Source of the DNA: Actinocrispum wychmicini
GTDB lineage: Bacteria; Actinomycetota; Actinomycetes; Mycobacteriales; Pseudonocardiaceae
Reading direction: 5' to 3'
DNA length: 64,000 nt
NCBI RefSeq assembly: GCF_004345645.1
Contig: NZ_SLWS01000001.1
Span: 871,546-935,545 of the forward strand
The notes under the pieces were generated by a model that ran no database searches, was not told the DNA's origin, and saw nothing but the letters and a program-made list of their open reading frames with translations. Shown here in pieces: positions 7,388 through 15,648 of this stretch. The first letter of the stretch is position 1, and every line of letters begins with the position of its first letter. A program made the translations under genes and the position numbers.

Positions 7388-9582
7388 GGTGGAAAACCCA
7401 GCCGCACGGATCGAAGGCGGCAGCGCTGGTGGTGCTGGCGGCCGCCGTCTTGGGGATTGTGATCGGGTTCGCCGCGCCGATGCTCGGCGGCACGCTGTAC
7501 CGCAGCAGCGCGACCGTCACGTTCACGGCGGTCCAGCTCGACGACCGGCCGCCGACGGTGTCCGAGGCGCGGCACATCCTGGTGCGGATGCCGAGCTGGG
7601 TGAAGATCGTCGGCAGCGGCGAGGTGGCCGGCGAGTTCCCACTCCGGGCCGGCGAATCCCTGTCCGCGGTCGAGATCTCCGGTGTCAACTCGTTCGTCCT
7701 GTCGTTGACCAGTCCGACCGCGCAGGACCTGCCGGCCCGCACGACAGCGGCGGCGAACGCGGTGATCACCGTGATCACGCGCGGCGAGACACCGGCCGGG
7801 ACGAAGACCAGCCGGGTCCGCGGCACGGTCACCGATCCAGGCGACAGCACCGTCAGCTTGACGTTGGATTGGGCGATGTGGGGCGCGGTCCTCGGCGCCG
7901 TGATCGGGGCGTTGCTCGGCTGGCTGGTGTGTGCATTGCGGGCACCGGGCCGGTGGGTGGAACAACTCGCCGGTGGTGGGAGCCGGGAGGTGGCGGCCGG
8001 GCGGCCCGCTGACAGCGAGGACCGGGAGGTGGGATCCGCGCAGCTCACCGGTGGCGACGACCGGGGGGTGGGGGCTGCGTCGCTCACTGGCGGCGAGAAC
8101 CGGGAGGTGGGAGCCGCGTCGTTCGCCGAGTCTGTGGATGTGGAACTTCGTCGCCTCGCCAGTGCGGTCCGGACCAGACGCGGGTTCGCGGTCCTGGCGT
8201 TGTTGGCTGTCGCGGTTGGCGGGTACGTCGTCACTGGTTCGGCGTGGCCGGTGTTCCTCGCCACCCTGGTTGCCGGTGTCGTTTCGCGGAAGGATCCGCG
8301 GTGGATCGCGGTCGCCGTCGTCGTCCTGGGCGCGACGGTCCTGCCGGAGAAGCTCGACCTGGTCAAGATCGGGCCGGTGACGCCAACCGTCCTCGAGGTC
8401 GCCCTGCTCATCGGGATCGTCGTGGTGTGGCGGCGACCCCAGTCGTCCGTGTTCACCTGGCCGCTTGTGGGGGTCACCGCAGCGGTCCTGGTCGGGTGCC
8501 TGTGGGGGTTCGCGCACGGCGGCGACTTCTCCGTGATCGCGGACACCGCACGCGCCCTGCTGATCGTGCCGCTGGGGTTTTTCGTCGTCCACCGCGCGTT
8601 CGCCGGACGGCTTCCGCAGCTGGTCGCGATCGTCTCGGTCGGGGCCGCGGTGGCCAGCGTGGTCGAGTTGGCCGCGTCGGCCCTGCACATCCAGCGGCTG
8701 CTGGTGGACGAACGGACATCGGTGATCACCGGCACGGACACCAGCGAGGTGTCCCGGCTGTCCGCGCCGATCCTGCCGCTCTGGGGTCCGTTGCTGATCC
8801 TGCTGGTCTCCGGCGCGTTCCCGACCAAGCCGCGATGGCGGTACGCGCTGCTGGTGCTGCCCGGCGTCCTGCACGAGGCGTTGAGTTTCAACCGGTCCAC
8901 CTGGGCGCCGCTGCTCGCCTGCGTGGTGCTGGTCGCCGTCGCGCGATTCGGTGCGCGTGGCGTGGTGAAGCGGCTGATCGTGGCCGCGGCGGCGGGTGGG
9001 TTGGCGCTCGGACTGGCCGGCGCGGGCGCGTTCGGGTCGACCGGCGAAGCCCTCGCCAACCGCGTGACCAGCGTGTTCTCCGGGAAGGCGCTGGCCGAGG
9101 ACAGCCTCGCCGACCGTGAACGGGAGAACAACGCCGCGATGGCGACCCTGCGCCAACACCCCCTGACGGGCACAGGTGTGGGCGTTCCGTACGGCGGTGA
9201 GATCGTCTCGTACGACGACCTGCATGACCGGACGGTCGTCGAGGCACGGCCGTGGATCCACAACCAGTACCTGCGGATGTGGCTGTGGTTCGGCGGATTC
9301 GGGCTGCTGATGATCGGGCTGCTGATGGTGCGGGTGGCGTCGGTGGTCGTGCATTCCTGGCGGGAACGCGCCCCGGCCACCGTTCCGGTGGTCGCTTTCG
9401 GGCTCGGGCTGGCCTGCCTGGCGTTCCAGTCCGTCCTGCAGACCACCCTGATCGACCGGCCGACCCTGACCGCGGTGGCGCTCACGCTCGCCATGCTGGG
9501 CAACGCGGTGAGCTGGCGATCTGTGCCGTTCGCGCAGGTCGCCAGAACTTCGTTGCCGAAGGACAGGATAATGACCAGGTGA
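7384..9582 (+). CDS. Fusion of Wzz-like chain-length domain and O-antigen ligase/polymerase (Wzy-like)
   Basis: The 732-residue multi-span membrane protein begins with a transmembrane helix at about 13-33, an extracytoplasmic Wzz-like region and a second helix at about 160-182. A repetitive cytosolic linker follows at about 200-249 (four 13-residue units), then some ten hydrophobic segments of an O-antigen ligase/polymerase domain to the end. Within that domain are RSTWAPLLA and, near the large loop, HPLTGTGVGVPYG and HNQYLRMWLWFGG, typical of Wzy/WaaL. It should polymerise or ligate repeat units outside the membrane. Wzz and Wzy are normally separate proteins; here they are one chain, and a second Wzz follows immediately. 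The start overlaps the upstream stop by four bases. Confidence 0.85.
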   Translation: MRWKTQPHGSKAAALVVLAAAVLGIVIGFAAPMLGGTLYRSSATVTFTAVQLDDRPPTVSEARHILVRMPSWVKIVGSGEVAGEFPLRAGESLSAVEISGVNSFVLSLTSPTAQDLPARTTAAANAVITVITRGETPAGTKTSRVRGTVTDPGDSTVSLTLDWAMWGAVLGAVIGALLGWLVCALRAPGRWVEQLAGGGSREVAAGRPADSEDREVGSAQLTGGDDRGVGAASLTGGENREVGAASFAESVDVELRRLASAVRTRRGFAVLALLAVAVGGYVVTGSAWPVFLATLVAGVVSRKDPRWIAVAVVVLGATVLPEKLDLVKIGPVTPTVLEVALLIGIVVVWRRPQSSVFTWPLVGVTAAVLVGCLWGFAHGGDFSVIADTARALLIVPLGFFVVHRAFAGRLPQLVAIVSVGAAVASVVELAASALHIQRLLVDERTSVITGTDTSEVSRLSAPILPLWGPLLILLVSGAFPTKPRWRYALLVLPGVLHEALSFNRSTWAPLLACVVLVAVARFGARGVVKRLIVAAAAGGLALGLAGAGAFGSTGEALANRVTSVFSGKALAEDSLADRERENNAAMATLRQHPLTGTGVGVPYGGEIVSYDDLHDRTVVEARPWIHNQYLRMWLWFGGFGLLMIGLLMVRVASVVVHSWRERAPATVPVVAFGLGLACLAFQSVLQTTLIDRPTLTAVALTLAMLGNAVSWRSVPFAQVARTSLPKDRIMTR
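7981..8130 (+). repeat. Four 39-bp tandem repeats in the Wzz-Wzy linker
   Basis: In-frame units at 7981-8019, 8020-8058, 8059-8097 and a shortened 8098-8130 share the core CCGGGAGGTGG-G. They encode degenerate 13-residue repeats containing REVG/RGVG and LTGG. The repeats join the two halves of the fusion on the cytoplasmic side. A 39-bp unit preserves frame, so copy number could vary between strains. Confidence 0.85.
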
Positions 9583-10265
9583 AGTTGCTTCGGAACGTTT
9601 CGTGGTGGCAGTGGCTGCTCGCGGCGGGTGTCGTGGTCGGCCTCCTCGGCGGCGCCTACCTGAGCAACAAACTGACCAACGCGGTGTACACGTCGTCGTC
9701 GCAGGTCCTGATGACCGGCCAGGGCGACCCGACCCAGCCGGACACCGCGTACACCAGCAACCAGTACGTGAACCAGCGGATGAGCACGTACGCCCAGATC
9801 GCGTCGAGCGCCCAGGTCGCCGCTCCGGCCGCGCAGTCCCTCGGCGTGGACGCCGGAGCGCTGACGAACCAGATCACCGCGACCGTCGAAGGCGACACCA
9901 CGGTCATCACGCTCGCGGTCACCGGCCCGACCCCGGACTCGGCCAGGCGCAACGCGGTCGCGGTCACCCAGTCGTTCATCAACGCCGTCACCAGGCTGGA
10001 GACCAACCCCGGCGGGTCGATGCGGGTCGTGGTGAACGTGATCACCGACCCGACCATGCCGCCGACCCATTCCGTGCCCCCGATGTGGCTGTTGCTGATT
10101 GTTGGCGTCGTGGGCGGCTTCGTGGTGGGCGCGTTGGCCGCACTCGTCCTGCGCTGGCTGTACCCGCAGCGGTTCGTGTTCAAGCGACGGCCCACCAACA
10201 GCGTGCTGGAGACCAGCCGGATGAAGCCCGTCGCGCCGCCGACGCAGGACTCCCAGGCGTCATGA
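9579..10265 (+). CDS. Wzz/YveK-like polysaccharide co-polymerase (chain-length regulator)
   Basis: The 228-residue protein has the Wzz topology. A helix at about residues 8-28 is followed by an extracytoplasmic domain of about 140 residues. A second helix at about 170-192 follows a short Pro-rich segment (PTMPPTHSVPP). There is no C-terminal tyrosine kinase domain. It should set the chain length of polymer made by the adjacent Wzy-like domain. The GTG start overlaps the previous TGA as GTGA. The end overlaps the following GT4 start by four bases, so it is coupled on both sides. Confidence 0.85.
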   Translation: MKLLRNVSWWQWLLAAGVVVGLLGGAYLSNKLTNAVYTSSSQVLMTGQGDPTQPDTAYTSNQYVNQRMSTYAQIASSAQVAAPAAQSLGVDAGALTNQITATVEGDTTVITLAVTGPTPDSARRNAVAVTQSFINAVTRLETNPGGSMRVVVNVITDPTMPPTHSVPPMWLLLIVGVVGGFVVGALAALVLRWLYPQRFVFKRRPTNSVLETSRMKPVAPPTQDSQAS

Positions 10266-11293
10266 GACCTCGGGTTCTCATGGTCGGTTCCGCGCCCGAG
10301 GAGCGCGGCGGCATCGGCACAGTCACCACTTTGCTGCTCCGGCACGGTTCGCGGCACGCGGACATCCGGATGGTCGTGACCCATCGCGAAGGCCCGGCTG
10401 CCATGCGTCTGCGACTGTGGCTCTCCGGTACCGCGCGAGTCGCGGCGGCGCTGGTACGCGGGCAGGTGGATGTGGTGCACGCGCACGTCTCCGAGCGGGG
10501 AAGCGTGGTGCGCAAGGGTTTGCTCGTGCTGCTCGCGAAAGCGTTCCGGGTGCCGGTGGTGCTGCATTGTCACGGCGCCGAGTTCGCCGACTGGTATCGC
10601 GGGCTGCCCGGGGCTGTCCGGCGGGGGATCGCGTGGACCTTCAGGCGCGCCGATCTGCTGGTGGTGCTGGGGTCTTCGTGGCGTAACCGGTATGTCGAAC
10701 TGCTCGGGGTGCTGGGCGATCGCGTGGTCGCGTTCGGCAATCCGATCGAGCTGCCCGCGTCCGTGGCCAAGCCGGCCGGGCTGAAAGTGGTGTTCCTCGG
10801 GCGGTTCGGCGACCGGAAGGGCTCCGCGGCCGTGCTCAGGGCAGTAGCCGGGTTGCCGGTAGAGCTCGTGATGGCCGGGGACGGCGAGGTCGCGGCGACC
10901 CGTGCGCTCGCGCGTGAACTCGGCGTGCCGGCCGAGATCCGGGACTGGCTGTCGTTCGAGGAACGGGACGAACTGCTGGCCTCGGCGCACGTGTTCGTGC
11001 TGCCGAGCCGGGACGAAGGCCTGCCGATGGCGTTGCTGGAGGCCATGGGCCACGGTCTGGTGCCGGTGGTCAGCCCGGTCGGGTCGATCGGTGACGTCGT
11101 GCAGGACGGCGAGAACGGCCTGCTGGTGCCGCCCGCGGACGCCGCCGCGATCCGTCAGGCCCTGGCGTCGCTGCTGGCCGACGACGGGATGCGGGCCCGG
11201 CTCGCCAAGGCCGCCCGGTCCACTGTGGAACCATTCGCCATCGAGTCCTATTTGGACGAACTGGCCGCGCGGTGGCGGTCGCTCACCGGGTGA
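10262..11293 (+). CDS. GT4-family glycosyltransferase
   Basis: This 343-residue GT-B enzyme has an N-terminal acceptor domain with a GGIGT loop near residue 16. The C-terminal nucleotide-sugar domain has FLGRFGDRKG and the EX7E motif Glu252/Glu260 within SRDEGLPMALLEAM. It should add one sugar, with retention, to the lipid-linked repeat unit on the cytosolic face. Its ATG overlaps the Wzz stop by four bases, and its end overlaps the convergent GH26 gene by 11 bases. Donor and acceptor cannot be read from sequence. Confidence 0.9.
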   Translation: MRPRVLMVGSAPEERGGIGTVTTLLLRHGSRHADIRMVVTHREGPAAMRLRLWLSGTARVAAALVRGQVDVVHAHVSERGSVVRKGLLVLLAKAFRVPVVLHCHGAEFADWYRGLPGAVRRGIAWTFRRADLLVVLGSSWRNRYVELLGVLGDRVVAFGNPIELPASVAKPAGLKVVFLGRFGDRKGSAAVLRAVAGLPVELVMAGDGEVAATRALARELGVPAEIRDWLSFEERDELLASAHVFVLPSRDEGLPMALLEAMGHGLVPVVSPVGSIGDVVQDGENGLLVPPADAAAIRQALASLLADDGMRARLAKAARSTVEPFAIESYLDELAARWRSLTG

Positions 11294-12530
11294 CGTGCGG
11301 CTGGACCGCCGAGTGCCCGGTCGACGGCCGGGGTGGGACGGTCGGCGGCGGCGTGGTGCCCGTGGTCGGCGGGACCTTCGGCCGCCAGTCCACCGTCTCC
11401 CGGGTGATCACCCACGGGTCGTTCATGAGCTCCTCGGTGTGCCGCAGCCGGGCCAGCTCCATGATGTGGTCCTGCCAGCCGTGCCACACGTTGAAGTACG
11501 TCATCTGCGGGTACGTCGACCGGATCCGGTCGATGATCGTGCGGGCGTCCCAGCTGCCGTCCAGCTTGCTCGACGGGCCGCACTCGCCGAACGCGACCGG
11601 CTTGCCCGCGGTCAGGATGTCCTTGTAGTCGTCGTTGGCCGACTCGCCGCCGCGTTCGCCGAGCATCAGCATGTCGTCGTCGTACCGGCTCGGACACACC
11701 ATGTCCACGAAGTCGCTGCCCGGGTAGTACTCCATCGCCGGCCCGTCCCACGACGCGCCCGGCGAGTACACGAACAGCACGTTGTGCAGCCGCCGCGTCT
11801 CAGTGACGTAGTAGAAGATGTCGCGGTAGAGGTCTCGCGCGCTGGTCTTCCTCGACGCCATGTCCTGGCCCCACCAGAACCACGACCCGTTGCTCTCGTG
11901 CAACGGCCGCAGCAGCACCACGGCCCCGGCCGAGCCCAGGTCCTCGACCAGGTCCCCGAGCCGTTCCAGCTGCCCGCGCCACGTCGTGCGCTGGGTGCTC
12001 GGGTCCGAAGTGGCCAGCAACGCGCGCAGGTCCGGCTTGGCGGACTTGGCGTTCTGCACCCATGCGGAGTTCGCGCCGCCGGCCGGGTTCCACGGGTTGG
12101 TCGGGTGGATGTCGATGCTGATCAGGCCGCCGCGTTTCCAGTGGTCCACCAGGAACCGGGTGTCCGACCTGGTCCACGCGTCCTGCACGGTCACCCCGAC
12201 CATGGCCGGGTACTTCCTGGTGCGCGCGGCGAGCTTCTCGACGAACTCGTCGAAGCTGGCCGCGCTGATGTCGTCGAGCTGTTGCCCCGACACCACCCGG
12301 CGGGACTTCCGGTTCGGCAGCTGTCTGAACCACTTCAGCACCGCCTGGGCGTCGGCGGACGCGCGCTGGTCCGCCGTGACCGGCTTGGCCACCTGGTCGG
12401 CTCGGTCGTCCGGGTCGGCGAACCAGCGCTGTTGCCCCAGCGCGATCCCGCCTGCGGTCCCGAGAGCGATCGCGCCGGCCGCCGCGCCGATGAACCGGCG
12501 CCGTCCGAGCTTGTCCGACATGGCGACCAT
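11283..12530 (-). CDS. Secreted glycoside hydrolase family 26 (beta-mannanase-like)
   Basis: The 415-residue protein starts with a twin-arginine type signal (GRRRFIG near residue 9, then an Ala/Gly-rich hydrophobic run). The GH26 barrel contains the acid/base Glu212 in RPLHESNG followed by WFWWG, and the nucleophile Glu316 in FGECG. Both catalytic residues are intact. The C terminus is a Pro/Thr-rich tail. GH26 enzymes cleave beta-1,4-mannan or related beta-glucans. Inside a polymer locus it may trim or release the product rather than feed the cell, which suggests mannose in the polymer. The ATG at 12530 gives the full signal; ATG 12521 is an alternative, and neither has a strong ribosome site. 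Confidence 0.88.
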   Translation of the reverse strand: MVAMSDKLGRRRFIGAAAGAIALGTAGGIALGQQRWFADPDDRADQVAKPVTADQRASADAQAVLKWFRQLPNRKSRRVVSGQQLDDISAASFDEFVEKLAARTRKYPAMVGVTVQDAWTRSDTRFLVDHWKRGGLISIDIHPTNPWNPAGGANSAWVQNAKSAKPDLRALLATSDPSTQRTTWRGQLERLGDLVEDLGSAGAVVLLRPLHESNGSWFWWGQDMASRKTSARDLYRDIFYYVTETRRLHNVLFVYSPGASWDGPAMEYYPGSDFVDMVCPSRYDDDMLMLGERGGESANDDYKDILTAGKPVAFGECGPSSKLDGSWDARTIIDRIRSTYPQMTYFNVWHGWQDHIMELARLRHTEELMNDPWVITRETVDWRPKVPPTTGTTPPPTVPPRPSTGHSAVQPHVTR

Positions 12531-12590
12531 GGAATCATGTCAATAGGCCGAACGCAGTAATATTGATCGAGAAACGCCGTATTTATTCGC

Positions 12591-13616
12591 TTAGTCGTTC
12601 CTGGCGGCCTGGGCGAGGATGTCGGCCAGCCGGTCCGCCGACTGCTCCGCGGCGAACATCCGGTCGAAGTGCTTCCGGCTCGCGTCGCCCCGGCGCTGCG
12701 CCACGTCCGGGTCGGACAGCTCGGCGAACGCCGCCGCGAGGCCCTCGACGTCGTCCACGCCGATGCCCGGCTCGCCCGGCGGCTGGAACTCCACCAGCCC
12801 GCCGGAGTCGGACACGATCGGGGTCACGCCGAGCTGCATCGACAGCAGTTGGACGCCGCTCTGGGTGGCGTGCCGGTAGTGCACCACGGACGCCTTGGCC
12901 CGGCCGAGCACCGGCAGAACGTCCGAATAGGAGTAACGCTCCCTGCGCCACTCGCAGCGCGGCGGCAGGTCCTGTTCGGACACATCCAGCGGCCCGTCGC
13001 CGAGCAGCAGCAGGCGGTCGCCCTTGTGCTGCCCGGACAGCAGGTGCCGCTCCCACGCTCGCAGCGCGATCGGCACGTTCTTGTACGGCGACATCCGGCC
13101 GTACAGCACGAAGTCGTGCCGCTCCAGCGGCGGCTCCGGCAGGTCACGGTCGGCCACGTCACTGGTGAGCGGCACCACACTCGCCGGGTACGGCAACCGC
13201 TTGGCCACGTGTTCGCTGAACGCGACCACACGGGTGGCGCGCTGGCTGAAGCGGTTGAACAGCCTGCGCTGCCAGGCGGGCCGTGTCTCGGTGTCGTCGT
13301 GCGGCTGGTCGTCGTGGATCAGGTGCACGACCGGGGCCAGCCGGGCGAACATCGTCCAGCGCGGATCCCAGACCAGTTCGACCACGACCACGTTCGGCCG
13401 CCACTGCCGGGCCTCGCGGACCGTGCGCATCAGCGGCCCGAGCGTCCGCAGGTCCTTCGGCCGTGGGTCGAGCACGCGCTCGTACGGCCGTGGCTCGGTC
13501 TTCTCGTAGTGCTGGTCCGACGTGATCAGCAGGCACTCGTGGCCCGCGTCCGCCAACGCCTCCACATACACCCGGGACAGGGTGCGCATCCAGGGAGAGA
13601 GCCACAGAACTCTCAT
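12591..13616 (-). CDS. GT4-type glycosyltransferase
   Basis: The 341-residue GT-B protein starts MRVLWLSPWMRTLS. The C-terminal half carries LYGRMSPYKNV, a LLLLGDGP loop and a conserved acidic/Gly region, consistent with GT4. It probably adds a repeat-unit sugar in the cytosol. The start ATG at 13616 overlaps the stop of the upstream GT2-GT4 gene by four bases, which decides this start over a longer frame reaching 13910. Donor and linkage are unknown. The 60-base AT-rich gap before the GH26 gene may contain that gene's promoter. Confidence 0.85.
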   Translation of the reverse strand: MRVLWLSPWMRTLSRVYVEALADAGHECLLITSDQHYEKTEPRPYERVLDPRPKDLRTLGPLMRTVREARQWRPNVVVVELVWDPRWTMFARLAPVVHLIHDDQPHDDTETRPAWQRRLFNRFSQRATRVVAFSEHVAKRLPYPASVVPLTSDVADRDLPEPPLERHDFVLYGRMSPYKNVPIALRAWERHLLSGQHKGDRLLLLGDGPLDVSEQDLPPRCEWRRERYSYSDVLPVLGRAKASVVHYRHATQSGVQLLSMQLGVTPIVSDSGGLVEFQPPGEPGIGVDDVEGLAAAFAELSDPDVAQRRGDASRKHFDRMFAAEQSADRLADILAQAARND

Positions 13617-15541
13617 AGCGCCGCCGCGATCGCGGTCTCGTACGCATCCGTCATGGCGTCCACTGTGTACAGTTCGGCGGCCCGTCGGGCACCCGCCGCG
13701 GCGAGCCCGGAGAGCCGGTTCGGTTCGTCGATGACGCGTCGCAGTGCCGCGGCCCAGGCGTCCAGGGTGACCGGATCGACGAGTACCCCTGCCCGGCCAT
13801 TGTCCAACAAATCCGGCACGGAACCCACCGCGGAGGCGATCACCGGCACGCCGCGCGCCATCGCCTCGACGATGACCAACGGGAACGCCTCGGCCCGGCT
13901 CGGCACACATAGCACGTCGATCTCGGAAAACGCGTGGTCAGGGCCGGGCGAGGGGCCGCGCCAGCGGACCTGCCCGGTGCGCCGTTCGGGGGTCGCCGCC
14001 TGCAGCCGGGCCCGGTCCGGGCCGTCGCCGAACAGGTCCAGTGTCCAACTGTTACCCGCCAGGGTGTCCAACGCGGCGACCAACAGATGCGGGTTCTTGT
14101 GCTCGACCATCCGGCACAGCATCCCGAAGCGCAGCACGTCGCCCGGCCGGAAACCACGGTCCCGCTGCGCTGGCACGCCGTTCGGCGCGAGGAAACTCGT
14201 TGTGTGCAACGCCTGGTGCCGGGTGACGTCCGCCCAGTGTCTCGGCGAGAGCGCGATCACACCGTCGCTGCGGGCGATGACCTTGGCGAGCTTGCCGCCG
14301 TAGGTCGGACCGTCAGCCACCGCGGGTTCATGGGTCGCGGCGAGCCATCGCCTGCGCCCCTGCCCCAGGGTGGCCGCGCGCCAGCCCATGGCGAACCCCG
14401 CCTCGGTGTTCGTGATCCCGGTGATCAGCACGGCGTCCCGCGTCGGCAGGTCCACCAACGGCTGCCACCACGGCGTGAGCACCAGCCGAACCGACGGGTC
14501 CACCTCCGGGGTCAACGGCCCGAAGTGCTGCAGGCACGCGATGGTGACCGGATATCCGCGCCGGGACAGCTCGTTCGCCAGCAGCACCCGTTGCCGCTCG
14601 GCGCCGCCCTGGCACAGTTCGTTGCTGGTCAACAGAATGCTCGGCCGGCCAGGCGCCGCCCGGTCCGCGGCGGCCACGCTCGCCTGCCGCCTTTCCTTGC
14701 GGTGCGACCGTTGTACCCGGTCGAGCACCGCGAGCCCGGCGGTGAACACCGCGCCCGGCCCGTAGTTCGACATGCCGAGCATCTCGGCCTGACCGGCCCG
14801 CAGCAGATCCCTGGCCCGCCGTTCCGCCAACGGATCGCCCGCCATGGTGCCCGCCGCGCCGTGCGTCACGTCCGCGTCGTCGGCCAGGACAAGCCGCCAG
14901 CCGTGCGCCGTCGCCCGGCGCTGCCACTCGGATTCCTCGCCGTACAGGAAGAACTTCTCGTCGAACCCGCCCACGTCCCGCCACGCCTGCCCGGAGACGA
15001 GCAGACAGCACCCCGACAGGTAACCGTCGACGACCACCGGTTGCCGGGGGTAGTAGTCGGAGATCCGCCGGCCCCGCAGCCGCCGGCCGTACCCCGAATG
15101 GCTGACCAGGCTCCGCAGCACGGTTTGCTTGCGCCGCGCCACATCCCAGTCCGGCCCGCCCTCGGGATCAAGCACCCGCGGGGACACCGCGGCCGTCCCC
15201 GGCCGCCTGATCGCGGCCCGGCTGTCGGCGAGCGGCCCGGTCAGCTCGGCGTCCGGGTTCAACAACAACAGGTCGGCGTCGCCGGCCTGCTCGGCAAGCC
15301 GGTTGACGGCCCGGGCGTACCCCACGTTCTGGTCGGCGAAGGTCCACTCGACCCGCGGATACTCCGTCGCCAGCGCCCGAACCTCGGCACTGCCACCCGA
15401 CAGGTTGTCCCACACCAGGACACGGAGGTCACCGAGATGCTTGTGGACGCTGTCCAGACAGCGCCGCAGCAGATCGGCCCGCCGATAGCTGACCACCAAC
15501 ACGACGAGCGGCCGTTCGGTCGCAGGCAGCTCGTCGGTCAC
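13613..15541 (-). CDS. Bifunctional GT2-GT4 glycosyltransferase fusion
   Basis: The 642-residue protein has two glycosyltransferase folds. Residues about 10-260 are a GT2 (GT-A) rhamnosyltransferase-like domain, with VVSYRRADLLRRCLDS, a DxD-like LLNPDAEL and GGFDEKFFLYGEESE. Residues about 300-642 are a GT4 (GT-B) domain, with a QGGAERQ loop, LFGDGPDR and an EX7E-like SRAEAFPLVIVEAM. The fusion could add two consecutive sugars. It starts at a GTG and overlaps the following gene by four bases. A fused-frame artefact is unlikely, since the single open frame runs through both domains. Confidence 0.87.
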   Translation of the reverse strand: MTDELPATERPLVVLVVSYRRADLLRRCLDSVHKHLGDLRVLVWDNLSGGSAEVRALATEYPRVEWTFADQNVGYARAVNRLAEQAGDADLLLLNPDAELTGPLADSRAAIRRPGTAAVSPRVLDPEGGPDWDVARRKQTVLRSLVSHSGYGRRLRGRRISDYYPRQPVVVDGYLSGCCLLVSGQAWRDVGGFDEKFFLYGEESEWQRRATAHGWRLVLADDADVTHGAAGTMAGDPLAERRARDLLRAGQAEMLGMSNYGPGAVFTAGLAVLDRVQRSHRKERRQASVAAADRAAPGRPSILLTSNELCQGGAERQRVLLANELSRRGYPVTIACLQHFGPLTPEVDPSVRLVLTPWWQPLVDLPTRDAVLITGITNTEAGFAMGWRAATLGQGRRRWLAATHEPAVADGPTYGGKLAKVIARSDGVIALSPRHWADVTRHQALHTTSFLAPNGVPAQRDRGFRPGDVLRFGMLCRMVEHKNPHLLVAALDTLAGNSWTLDLFGDGPDRARLQAATPERRTGQVRWRGPSPGPDHAFSEIDVLCVPSRAEAFPLVIVEAMARGVPVIASAVGSVPDLLDNGRAGVLVDPVTLDAWAAALRRVIDEPNRLSGLAAAGARRAAELYTVDAMTDAYETAIAAAL

Positions 15542-15648
15542 ATCGTGCCACTTTACTCAGCCTTCGGCGGCCGTTTCACCCGCCGGTTGACATTGCTGAC
15601 GGATTCGTGCCGCGCCCACTGTCCTTTCACCCACTCGGGTTGCTTCCC

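Noticed and set aside
7338..10070. 910-codon minus-strand frame
   Set aside because: Antisense to the Wzz-Wzy fusion and Wzz genes; Arg/Thr/Ser-rich shadow typical of high-GC DNA.
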